From positions 930,001 through 994,000 of the forward strand of contig NZ_BJOG01000001.1 of the NCBI RefSeq assembly GCF_006540085.1: a DNA stretch of 64,000 nt, written 5' to 3'. Below are positions 57,199-64,000 of this stretch, piece by piece. The translations under genes were made by a program, and so were the position numbers. How positions within the stretch are numbered: the first letter of the stretch is position 1; the number at the start of each line of letters is the position of its first letter. The DNA is from Microbacterium oxydans. Its GTDB lineage: Bacteria; Actinomycetota; Actinomycetes; Actinomycetales; Microbacteriaceae. Below the pieces are notes generated by a model. It worked only from the letters and a program-made list of their open reading frames with translations, was not told where the DNA came from and did no database searches.

Positions 57199-58643
57199 GC
57201 GGCCTCCTGCTGCCGGATCTTCGCCGCCCTCGCGAAGTACGTCACGAGGAACGAGAGCACCAGCGCGAAGAACACTCCGAGGTTCGCATAGGCCCACTCG
57301 CCGTCGCGGCCGCCGATGAGGAACAGCAGGTAGCCCTGCCAGTTGTTCCAGGCTGCGTCCTCGGCGAAGTTGTTCACGACCAGGCCCCAGCCGATCACGC
57401 TGGTGACGACCATCGTGCCGATCGAGGTCCAGTCCCACGCGCCGTAGCGTCCGCGCTGGTCGAACAGTGCCTCTTCGTCGTAGTCCTTCCGGCGGCGCAG
57501 GATGTCGGCGATGAGGATGCCGGCCCACGAGGCGAGGGGCACGCCGAGCGTGATCAGGAAGCTCTGGAACGGTCCGAGGAAGTCGGTCGCGAAGAACACC
57601 ACGAAGATCGTGCCGACCGTGAGGATGACCCCGTCGATCGCTGCGGCGGACGGGCGGGGGATCCGGATGCCGAGGCTGAGCAGCGTGAGCCCGGAGGAGT
57701 AGATGCCCAGCACCGCGCCCGAGACGAGGGCGAGTACCGCGGTGAGCAGGAACGGTACGAGCACCCATACGGGCAGGATCGAGGCGAGCGCGCCGATGGG
57801 GTCGGCGGCGATCGCGTTCATGAGGTCTTCGTCGGAGCCGCCCAGGAGCAGGCCGAACACCACGAGGATCACCGGTGCCACCGATCCGCCGATCGTGTTC
57901 CAGGCGACGATCGCCCCGTCCGATGCGGTGCGCTTCTGATAGCGCGACCAGTCGGCGGCGATGTTGATCCAGCCGAGGCCGAACCCGGTCATCACCATGA
58001 CGAGCGCGCCGATCACCTGGCCGACGCCGCCGTCGGGTCGGGCCAGCACGACCGCGAGGTCCACCTGCGGAGCGGCGAGCACGATGTAGAGCACGGTCAC
58101 GACACCGGTGATCCACGTGAGCACCGACTGCAGCTTCATGATCGTGTGATAGCCGAGCACGGACGCCGTGACGATCAGTGCTGCGACGATCACGGTGGCG
58201 ACGATCTTGAGCGCGATGCTGTCTCCATCACCTCCGAGCTGGGTGATAACGGTGGCGGTGGCGAGCACGGCCATGATCGCGAGGAACGTCTCCCAGCCGA
58301 TCGAGGTGAGCCACGAGACGATGCCCGGCACCTTCTGACCCTGCACGCCGAAGGCCGCCCGCGAGAGCACCATCGTCGGCGCGGAGCCGCGCTTGCCGGC
58401 GATGGCGATGAGCCCGCAGAGCAGGAACGACACGACGATGCCGATGACAGAGACGATCGTCGCCTGCCAGAACGAGATGCCGAAGCCGAGGACGAACGAC
58501 CCGTACGACATGCCGAACACCGACACGTTCGCGGCGAACCACGGCCAGAACAGGTCTCGCGGCTTCGCTGTCCGCTCGGATTCGGGGATGATCTCGATGC
58601 CCGCACGCTCGATGAGGGCCGGCTTGATGTCCGTCATGCTCAC
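57195..58643 (-). CDS. NCS1-family cytosine/purine permease
   Basis: The 482-residue protein has about 12 hydrophobic segments, the N-terminal FWPWFAANVSVFGMSYGSF, AIAGKRGSAPTMVLSRAAFG, and GFGLGWINIAADWSRYQ, which are typical of NCS1 permeases (CodB and PuuP groups). It imports nucleobases, allantoin or hydantoins with cations. The downstream hydrolase probably processes the imported compound. The start is ATG 58643; an in-frame ATG two codons later is possible. Confidence 0.9.
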   Translation of the reverse strand: MSMTDIKPALIERAGIEIIPESERTAKPRDLFWPWFAANVSVFGMSYGSFVLGFGISFWQATIVSVIGIVVSFLLCGLIAIAGKRGSAPTMVLSRAAFGVQGQKVPGIVSWLTSIGWETFLAIMAVLATATVITQLGGDGDSIALKIVATVIVAALIVTASVLGYHTIMKLQSVLTWITGVVTVLYIVLAAPQVDLAVVLARPDGGVGQVIGALVMVMTGFGLGWINIAADWSRYQKRTASDGAIVAWNTIGGSVAPVILVVFGLLLGGSDEDLMNAIAADPIGALASILPVWVLVPFLLTAVLALVSGAVLGIYSSGLTLLSLGIRIPRPSAAAIDGVILTVGTIFVVFFATDFLGPFQSFLITLGVPLASWAGILIADILRRRKDYDEEALFDQRGRYGAWDWTSIGTMVVTSVIGWGLVVNNFAEDAAWNNWQGYLLFLIGGRDGEWAYANLGVFFALVLSFLVTYFARAAKIRQQEAA

Positions 58644-58715
58644 ATCCTGGCACTGCCGAGGCGGTCGCAGGCGGTTTCGGCGGCGGCCCCGCCGCGGTGT
58701 GCGGCCGGCGGGGGC

Positions 58716-59996
58716 CTAGCCGGCGAAGAAGGACTGCGCTGTGCGGGTCAGATCGTGCAGGTCCGAGACCCCTGCGAGCTCCCGCGCGGAGTGCATGGAC
58801 AGGATGGGGATGCCCACGTCGACCGTACGGATGCCGAGCCGGGTCGCCGTGATCGGGCCGATGGTCGAACCGCACGGCACGCTGTTGTTGGATACGAACT
58901 CCTGCGTCGTGACCCCGGCGCGCTCGCACCAGGAACGCCACGATGCCGTGCCGACCGCATCCGTGGCGTAGCGCTGGTTGGCGTTGATCTTCAGGATCGG
59001 TCCCGATCCGAGCACCGGCTGCACCACGGGGTCGTGCTTGGCGGCGTAGTTCGGGTGCACCGAGTGTCCGACATCGCTCGACAGGCACCACGACGACGCG
59101 TAGGCCTGGCGGCGTGCGGATCCGTCGGCACCGAGGCCGGCGTACACGCGTTCGAGCACGTCTTCGAGGAAGGGGCCCGCCGCGCCGGAGCGCGACTCCG
59201 AACCCAGTTCCTCGTGGTCGAAGGCGGCGAGCACCGCGATGGGTGCTCCGGCTGCAGGGGCGTGCGCCTCGAGGGCCACCACGCCGGCGTGCACCGAGGC
59301 GAGGTCGTCGAGGCGTCCCGACGCGAAGAACGCGTTGTCCTTGCCGAACACCGCTCCGCGGGCGGAGTCGGCGATCACCACGTCGTAGCCGCGGATGTCG
59401 GAGGCCGAGACGCCGGCGGAGGAGGCGAGCTCGGCGAGGATGTCGGCCTCGGTCGGGTCGCCGAGTCCCCACACCGGCTGGGTCTCGGTCTGCTTGTCGA
59501 GGGCGAGGCCGTTGTTCACACCGCGGTCGAGGTGGATGGCCAGCTGCGGCAGACGCAGCAGAGCTCCGGTGTCCGCCAGCACGACACGGCCGTCGGCCAG
59601 TGCCAGTCGCCCGGCGAGGCGCAGCTCGCGGTCGAGCCAGGAGTTCAGCAGCGGTCCGCCGTACACCTCGACGGCGGCCTGCAGCCAGCCCCGCGAGCCG
59701 GTCGTCGGCTGCGGCTTGAGCTTGAAGCCCGGGGAGTCGGTGTGCGCGCCGAAGATCTGCACGGGCGTCGTGGCCGCAGCGTCCTCGGGGACGACCCAGG
59801 CGATCGCCGCCCCGTCGCGTACGACGACGAAGCGTCCACCGGTCGTCGGCCAGGCGTCCTCCTCGTGCAGCCGGTGGAAGCCCGCAGCCTCGAGCCGTCG
59901 GGCGACTTCCGCCGCCGCGTGGTAGCTCGACGGGGAGGCGGCGACGAAATCGGCGAGGTCCTCGGCGTGGGCGAGAGCGGCGGGGGTGACGGGCAT
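58716..59996 (-). CDS. M18-family aminopeptidase
   Basis: The 426-residue metallopeptidase removes N-terminal acidic or neutral residues from peptides. Conserved parts are FVAASPSSYHAAAEVARRL, FGAHTDSPGFKLKP (metal His), FASGRLDDLASVHAG, the catalytic Glu in AAFDHEELGSESRSGA, SSDVGHSVHPNY and NAN.QRY. AGGAAGG lies before ATG 59996. It is cytosolic and stands alone. It is close in size to PepC/ApeB (about 430 residues). Confidence 0.93.
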   Translation of the reverse strand: MPVTPAALAHAEDLADFVAASPSSYHAAAEVARRLEAAGFHRLHEEDAWPTTGGRFVVVRDGAAIAWVVPEDAAATTPVQIFGAHTDSPGFKLKPQPTTGSRGWLQAAVEVYGGPLLNSWLDRELRLAGRLALADGRVVLADTGALLRLPQLAIHLDRGVNNGLALDKQTETQPVWGLGDPTEADILAELASSAGVSASDIRGYDVVIADSARGAVFGKDNAFFASGRLDDLASVHAGVVALEAHAPAAGAPIAVLAAFDHEELGSESRSGAAGPFLEDVLERVYAGLGADGSARRQAYASSWCLSSDVGHSVHPNYAAKHDPVVQPVLGSGPILKINANQRYATDAVGTASWRSWCERAGVTTQEFVSNNSVPCGSTIGPITATRLGIRTVDVGIPILSMHSARELAGVSDLHDLTRTAQSFFAG

Positions 59997-60108
59997 GTCG
60001 TGACCTTCCTGGAGAGCGCGGTCCTTCGAGCGTAGTCGGGGTCTCCGTGCGTCCTCCACGACGGCGGCCCGCGCCCGCGCTGTTTCCCGGCCGTTCATCC
60101 CGGCGGGT

Positions 60109-60263
60109 TAGGGTGGTCCCGATAGCGCCTAGGGTTCCGGGGTTCGCGCCCGTCTGGTCCGAGCGGCGCCACGGCTCTCCTCCGCAGGAGAGCCGTCATC
60201 TGACAGGACAAAAGCCCGGAGGACCCTGTTCGTCGCGCCGTGCGCCGGACGGAAGGGTCTGTT
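60109..60263 (+). promoter_or_regulatory. ykkC-type (guanidine-I subtype) riboswitch with intrinsic terminator
   Basis: A -10 TAGGGT (60109-60114) starts an RNA with the ykkC core: CCTAGGGTTCCG (60128-60139), GTCTGGTCCGAG (60152-60163), a hairpin GGCTCTCC/GGAGAGCC (60173-60180, 60187-60194), and ACAAAAGCCCGG (60208-60219). GACCCT (60222-60227) and AGGGTC (60254-60259) then form a terminator with TGTTTT after it. The ribosome binding site GGAAGGG lies inside this hairpin. The core is distinctive; guanidine is the likely ligand, though ppGpp and PRPP variants exist. Confidence 0.82.
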
Positions 60264-61127
60264 TTGTCTCCTCTCGCCTTCGTCCTCGTCTTCGGTGCGG
60301 CCATCGCCCACGCGGCGTGGAACATCATCGCGCACGGCATCAGCAGAGCGGGCGCGCCGTTCCTGTGGTGGGGCGCCGTCGCCAGCACCGTGGTCTGGAT
60401 CGGCGCGGTGCCGTTCACGGGAGGTCTCGGCACCGACGATCTGTGGTCGTTCGCCCTCGGTGTCGTCGTTTCGTCGGTGCTCCACGTCGGCTACATGGCG
60501 GTGCTCCAGCGCGGCTATCGCGAGGGCAACCTCTCCACGGTGTACGCGACGGCCCGCGGCACCGGGCCCTTCCTCTCGGTGATCGTGGCCGTGCTGCTGC
60601 TGGGCGAGCGCCCGTCGGTGCTCGCGCTGATCGGGGTGGCGGCCGTGATCGCAGGCGTCGTCGCCATCGGACTCGTCGACCGGGGCAGAGGATCCGGCAC
60701 CCGGCGGATGGATCCCGGCATCGTCTTCGGCGTGCTCACCGGCGTCGCGATCGCCGTCTACACGATCTGGGATGCGCACGCGGTGCGCACGTGGGACCTC
60801 TCGCCGGTCGCCTTCATGGTGGGCACGACGCTGTTGCAGGTGCCGTTCTACTCGATCGCGGTGCGTCGGCGCTGGGACGCGGTCTGGGCGCTCTGGCGCA
60901 CGCAGTGGCGCCGCATCCTCGCGTTCGGTGCCCTGTCACCGCTGTCCTACATCCTGGTGCTGACCGCGATCCAGATCGCCCCGGTAGCGCTGGTGGCGCC
61001 CCTCCGCGAGGTCAGCGTGGTGCTGGTGAGTCTGTTCGGGGTGTTCGTGCTGCGGGAGTCGCGCGGGGGCTGGCGGATCGCGGCATCCCTCGTCGTGGTG
61101 ACCGGGATCGTCCTCCTCGCCGTGTGA
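60264..61127 (+). CDS. EamA/DMT-family transporter under riboswitch control
   Basis: The 287-residue protein has ten hydrophobic segments in two EamA repeats (FVLVFGAAIAHAAWNIIAHG, and QIAPVALVAPLREVSVVLVSLFG). I chose TTG 60264 because GGAAGGG lies six bases before it; the GTG at 60240 is inside the terminator hairpin. Guanidine-I riboswitches usually control SMR exporters or carboxylases; an EamA transporter as target suggests export of guanidine or a related compound. It stands alone. Confidence 0.85.
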   Translation: MSPLAFVLVFGAAIAHAAWNIIAHGISRAGAPFLWWGAVASTVVWIGAVPFTGGLGTDDLWSFALGVVVSSVLHVGYMAVLQRGYREGNLSTVYATARGTGPFLSVIVAVLLLGERPSVLALIGVAAVIAGVVAIGLVDRGRGSGTRRMDPGIVFGVLTGVAIAVYTIWDAHAVRTWDLSPVAFMVGTTLLQVPFYSIAVRRRWDAVWALWRTQWRRILAFGALSPLSYILVLTAIQIAPVALVAPLREVSVVLVSLFGVFVLRESRGGWRIAASLVVVTGIVLLAV

Positions 61128-61244
61128 GCCCTCGACCGCGGGATCGACGGGTGGTATCGAGCGTATTCCGGAATGCCAGGAAAGTACCTCTGAACAGGAC
61201 TGTTCCGACCCTGCAATGTCGGTGGTCGGGTGTGGGATGGACGT

Positions 61245-62678
61245 ATGAACCCCCTCGCGGAAGCTCTGGATCGGGTCGTCGCCGACCTCGACGCCGTGCT
61301 GTCCGCCGCACAGCTCGCCGGACTCGACGATGCCGCGCGACTGGATGTGCTCCGCGGCGCTGGCGAGGCGCTTCGTCGCGTGGAGGCCGTCGTCGTGGAG
61401 ACGACCGCCTCCGCCGAGCCCCGCTTCGCCGAGGCGACCGGATGCCGATCGATGAACGAGCTCCTGCAGCGGGTGCTGCGGGTGGATGCACCCGGAGCGT
61501 CTCGGGTGGTGAAGGCGGCCGAGGCGGTTCGGCGCGAGGTGGCGCTGACGACGGGGGAGCGGCTCCCGGCGCGCTTCCCCGCGATCCGCGAGGCGATGCT
61601 CGACGGCGTGATCGGGGTGGCCGGTGTGCTCGCGGCGTCCGGGCCGGTCCTGCAGGCGGGCGATCGGATCGGGGCGGAGGAACGGGTGGCGGCCGATGCT
61701 GCGCTGGCCGACCTGGCACGCGGACTCCCCGAGGCGGACGGGGGCACCGAAGGTGGAGGGCCGCCCGCCACCCCTGACGACCTCCGGCAGTACGCGATGC
61801 TGCTCGCGCAGCTGCTCGATCCGGATGGTGCCGAGCCGACGGACGCGAAGGCGCGGAATCGGAGATTCCTCACCATCGGGCGCCTGCGCAACGGGGTGCA
61901 TCCGCTCCGGGGCAACCTCCTTCCCGACGCGGCCGCTCAGCTGCAGCTCATCATCGACGCTCAGAACAATCCGAAGACCGATGGCCCGCCAGAGCCGGGC
62001 GTGACCTTCCGGTCGGAGAGCGAGCGATCGGGCGATGGAGCCGAGTCCGGTGCAGACGTCGCCGACGCCGATCCGTGGAACTCCGACCCGCGCAACGTGA
62101 TCGAACAGCGCACCGCCGCGCAGAAGCGGCACGACGCCATGGCGGCAGCACTGGCGATCGCCGCGCGTCACGAAGACATGCCCCGACTGGCCGGAGCGTC
62201 CCCGACGCTCGTGGTGCACGCCGACGCGGACGACCTCGTCTCGGGCACCGGGTGGGCGACCGCGGTCGGCTTGCAGGCGCCGGTGCCGATCGGGGTCGCG
62301 ATCCAGGCCGCGTGCACGGGCGCCATTCAGCGGGTGCTGTTCGACGACGGCCGGATCGTCGGCACGACCGTCATCGATCGGGTGTTCACGGTCCACCAGC
62401 GCCGCGCGATCATCGCTCGGGATGGAGAGTGCCTGATCCCCGGGTGCCATGTGCCGGCGTCATGGTGCGAGATCCACCACGTCGTCGAGCACGCCAGGGG
62501 AGGACCGACCGATACGGACAACGGCGTGCCCCTGTGCTGGTGGCATCACCGTTCGCTGAACCGATCGGGGTGGGAGATCCGGATGGCGGGAGGTACCCCG
62601 CAGGTCCGCGGCCCGGCATGGTGGGATCCCGAGCGTCGCTGGCGTGTTCCGCGGCAGCGCGAGACCGTAGCTGCGTGA
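61245..62678 (+). CDS. HNH endonuclease/DUF222 (13E12 repeat-like) protein
   Basis: The 477-residue protein has an N-terminal DUF222 region (helical, NPLAEALDRVVADLDAVL) and the HNH nuclease motif at the C-terminus: ARDGECLIPGCHVPASWCEIHHVVEHARGG in pieces GECLIPGCHVPASW and CEIHHVVEHARGG, then WWHHRSLNRSGWE. This family is abundant in actinobacteria and related to mycobacterial 13E12 elements; it is often called a mobile-element remnant, but no repeats or inverted ends are seen here. Start ATG 61245 (MNPLAEAL). Confidence 0.88.
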   Translation: MNPLAEALDRVVADLDAVLSAAQLAGLDDAARLDVLRGAGEALRRVEAVVVETTASAEPRFAEATGCRSMNELLQRVLRVDAPGASRVVKAAEAVRREVALTTGERLPARFPAIREAMLDGVIGVAGVLAASGPVLQAGDRIGAEERVAADAALADLARGLPEADGGTEGGGPPATPDDLRQYAMLLAQLLDPDGAEPTDAKARNRRFLTIGRLRNGVHPLRGNLLPDAAAQLQLIIDAQNNPKTDGPPEPGVTFRSESERSGDGAESGADVADADPWNSDPRNVIEQRTAAQKRHDAMAAALAIAARHEDMPRLAGASPTLVVHADADDLVSGTGWATAVGLQAPVPIGVAIQAACTGAIQRVLFDDGRIVGTTVIDRVFTVHQRRAIIARDGECLIPGCHVPASWCEIHHVVEHARGGPTDTDNGVPLCWWHHRSLNRSGWEIRMAGGTPQVRGPAWWDPERRWRVPRQRETVAA

Positions 62679-62702
62679 TAGCGCTGAAACGAGGGTGGGT
62701 GA

Positions 62703-63359
62703 TCAGCGGAAGTTGACGAGTCCGGCGTGTGCGGCCGTCACGAGGATCTGCACGCGGTCGCGCAGGTGCCACTTCGACATCATGCGCCCGAGGTGTGCCT
62801 TCACCGTGCCCTCGGAGACGATGAGCGCCTTCGCGATCTCTGCGTTCGACATTCCCTGCGCGAGGCAGTTCAGCACCTCGACCTCGCGCTCCGTGAGCGG
62901 TTCGAGCGCGGCAGCGTCGGCGGCGACCGGGGTCGAATCGCGGACGTGCTTGATCAGCATCGAAGCGATCCGCGGCGACAGCGAGCTGGCCCCGCTGTGC
63001 ACCTCGCGCACACCGGTGACGATGTCCTCCGCGCTGGAGTCCTTGAGCAGATAGCCGGAAGCGCCGGCGCTCAGCATGGGGAGCACGGTGTCGCTGCCGT
63101 CGAGCGTGGTGACAGCGAGCACGCGCACGTGCGGCCATCGCTCGGCGATGACACCCGTCGCCTCGATGCCGTCCATCTCGGGCATCTGCACGTCCATCAT
63201 CACGACGTCGGGCTGTTCGCGCTCGACAGTGGAGATCGCCTCGAGACCGTCCTCTGCCTGCGCGATCACGCTGATCTCCGGGTCGCGCGAAACGAAGTGC
63301 GACAACGCCGAACGGACGAGGGGATCGTCATCGACGATCACGACACGGATTTCCTGCAT
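62703..63359 (-). CDS. NarL/LuxR-family response regulator
   Basis: The 218-residue regulator has a receiver domain (IRVVIVDDDPLVRSAL, phospho-Asp in DVVMMDVQMPEMDG near residue 54, Lys in GYLLKDSSAED) and a LuxR helix-turn-helix (LTEREVEVLNCLAQGMSNAEIAKALIVSEGTVKAHLG in parts LTEREVEVLNCLAQG and SNAEIAKALIVSEGTV). It faces a divergent peptide and membrane gene at the window end. A palindrome at 63401-63424 could be its binding site. Confidence 0.92.
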   Translation of the reverse strand: MQEIRVVIVDDDPLVRSALSHFVSRDPEISVIAQAEDGLEAISTVEREQPDVVMMDVQMPEMDGIEATGVIAERWPHVRVLAVTTLDGSDTVLPMLSAGASGYLLKDSSAEDIVTGVREVHSGASSLSPRIASMLIKHVRDSTPVAADAAALEPLTEREVEVLNCLAQGMSNAEIAKALIVSEGTVKAHLGRMMSKWHLRDRVQILVTAAHAGLVNFR

Positions 63360-63400
63360 AGGGGGAAGCCTAACGGCGCGGGCACCTGATGGACGTCATG

Positions 63401-63428
63401 TAGACCTTTGGCCAAAAAGGTCTAGACC
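63401..63428 (+). promoter_or_regulatory. candidate response-regulator operator
   Basis: TAGACCTTT (63401-63409) and AAAGGTCTA (63416-63424) form a perfect 9-bp inverted repeat with a 6-base spacer. GGTCTAGACC (63419-63428) is a second, overlapping perfect palindrome. The site lies about 42 bases upstream of the response regulator start and about 80 before the peptide gene. Confidence 0.65.
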
Positions 63429-63509
63429 TGAGACAGATGTGCGCCGCTCCTGTCGCCGAGAAGATGAATACAGACATCGACGAACGACTACATAATGGAG
63501 GTGAACGTA

Positions 63510-63557
63510 ATGACTTTCTGGCAGCAGGTTGGCAAGTTTTTTGGTCTCGTCCGCTAG
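63510..63557 (+). CDS. 15-residue amphipathic peptide ORF
   Basis: The ORF reads MTFWQQVGKFFGLVR and stops at TAG. GGAGGTG lies seven bases before the ATG, an excellent ribosome binding site, and CATAAT (63491-63496) could be its -10 element. An in-frame ATG at 63495 would add MEVNV but would put the ribosome binding site inside the ORF. The peptide is cationic, with alternating hydrophobic residues, as in phenol-soluble modulins or signal peptides. It lies between a response regulator and a membrane protein gene, a place typical of a quorum-type signal, but no family is recognised. Confidence 0.55.
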   Translation: MTFWQQVGKFFGLVR

Positions 63558-63586
63558 CGTACCTGGCGAATAGGAGATAGTGAACC

Positions 63587-64000
63587 ATGGCCTTCGACCA
63601 GTCACCCCGGCGATCTACTGATTCGTTCCGGTTGGGTCGAGGCGAGAAGCTCAGCGCGATAGAGCGGATCGTCGTCCTGGTCATCGTCTCCATCACCATC
63701 GCCACGGACGTCATAGGTTTCTTCACCACACCGGGGGTCAACCCGGTAGCCCTTCTGGTGAGCGTCGCATGTACGGCAGCGTTCGCCCTCTATCTCTGGA
63801 ACCCGCTCATCGCGACATGCGCCCTCGGCGTCGTGTTCGCGGCATCATTTCTCGTGGGAACGGAGTCCCAGGTTCTGACCGCCGCCGCTGTCGCGGCTGG
63901 GCTCGTCATGAGGCTGGGATGGACATCCCTGATCCTGTCGTACACCGGAACGTTCCTCATCGCTGCGGCTCTCGTCGCCAACGGCGTTGCTGACTCGGGT
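63587..64000 (+). CDS. membrane protein, N-terminal part (possibly a sensor kinase)
   Basis: The frame starts at ATG 63587 with AGGAGA nine bases before it and runs to the window end without a stop, giving 138 residues. After a basic N-terminus (MAFDQSPRRSTDSFRLGRG) there are about five hydrophobic segments (VVLVIVSITIATDVIGFF, PVALLVSVACTAAFALYLW, and more). Its location beside the NarL-type regulator suggests it is the membrane sensor kinase of that system, but the kinase domain would be outside the window. The assignment is inferred only. Confidence 0.6.
   Translation, partial: MAFDQSPRRSTDSFRLGRGEKLSAIERIVVLVIVSITIATDVIGFFTTPGVNPVALLVSVACTAAFALYLWNPLIATCALGVVFAASFLVGTESQVLTAAAVAAGLVMRLGWTSLILSYTGTFLIAAALVANGVADSG

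Noticed and set aside
61245-62678. A mobile element centred on the HNH/DUF222 gene
   Set aside because: No transposase, terminal repeats or target duplications are seen; the family is common as single genes in actinobacteria.
63405-63418. A fourth MocR operator at the TTTGGCCAAAA sequence
   Set aside because: It lacks the CTAT centre and has a different spacing; it is part of the larger palindrome near the response regulator.
63495-63557. The 20-residue longer form of the small peptide starting at ATG 63495
   Set aside because: The ribosome binding site GGAGGTG would fall inside the ORF, so the shorter start at 63510 is better.

Overview
This is a 64 kb window of high-GC DNA packed with genes on both strands. 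Gene content and signals point to an actinobacterium of the Microbacteriaceae, most likely Microbacterium or a close relative (inferred from overall similarity, not from a marker gene). Many genes have a TANNNT -10 hexamer 6-8 bases before the start codon, so they are probably transcribed without a leader. No prophage, insertion sequence, CRISPR array or rRNA was seen. The only tRNA seen is tRNA-Cys(GCA).

Layout. 1-1.7 kb: end of a branched-chain amino acid ABC importer (livM fragment, livG, livF) closed by a hairpin. 1.8-6 kb: a large secreted sugar dehydrogenase-like protein. 6-12 kb: an MFS exporter, a response regulator/histidine kinase/LytR-CpsA-Psr envelope operon, a lipoprotein and a membrane protein. 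12-15.7 kb: two regulator/exporter pairs (HxlR with MFS, TetR with EamA). 15.6-18.3 kb: an auxiliary aspartyl-tRNA synthetase behind what reads as a translational T-box riboswitch, then an auxiliary tryptophanyl-tRNA synthetase behind a leader peptide with three Trp codons. 18-28 kb: methyltransferase, oleate hydratase, HAD phosphatase, glycosyltransferase, hydrolase, a MarR-controlled drug exporter, a second MarR, an old yellow enzyme and a nuclease.

28-38 kb: a scattered group that appears to share one operator. A PLP-binding MocR regulator and an aminotransferase, a degenerate GAPDH-like protein with a glutamine amidotransferase, a HAD phosphatase, a GABA-type aminotransferase, a YggS PLP-homeostasis protein and a CtaB-like prenyltransferase surround three copies of the 16-bp palindrome TTTGRCCTATGYCAAA. 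In two cases the start codon lies inside the palindrome. This looks like an uncharacterised PLP- or amine-linked regulon.

38-46 kb: iron and redox proteins (CDGSH, heme-oxygenase-like enzyme, DUF899), a GH114-like lipoprotein, MFS, a YbdK-type ligase, and a stress group (Rho-N protein, small membrane protein, CsbD, Cys-rich copper protein). 45.7-46.4 kb: an EF-G-binding (FusB/FBP-like) protein behind a short leader ORF. 46.4-50.3 kb: a tryptophan-to-anthranilate operon (kynA, amidohydrolase, kynU, PaaX-type regulator). 50.3-55.3 kb: agmatine deiminase, amidase, TetR and a group II PLP decarboxylase. 55.3-60 kb: TetR with a metallo-hydrolase, an NCS1 permease with an isochorismatase-like hydrolase, and an M18 aminopeptidase. 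60.1-61.1 kb: a ykkC (guanidine-I type) riboswitch with a terminator before an EamA transporter. 61-64 kb: an HNH protein, a NarL-type response regulator, a 15-residue amphipathic peptide ORF and a truncated membrane protein.

The strongest leads are the two auxiliary synthetases with separate RNA sensors, the MocR operator regulon with its residue-depleted GAPDH homologue, the leader ORF before the EF-G-binding gene, and the tiny peptide next to a two-component regulator.
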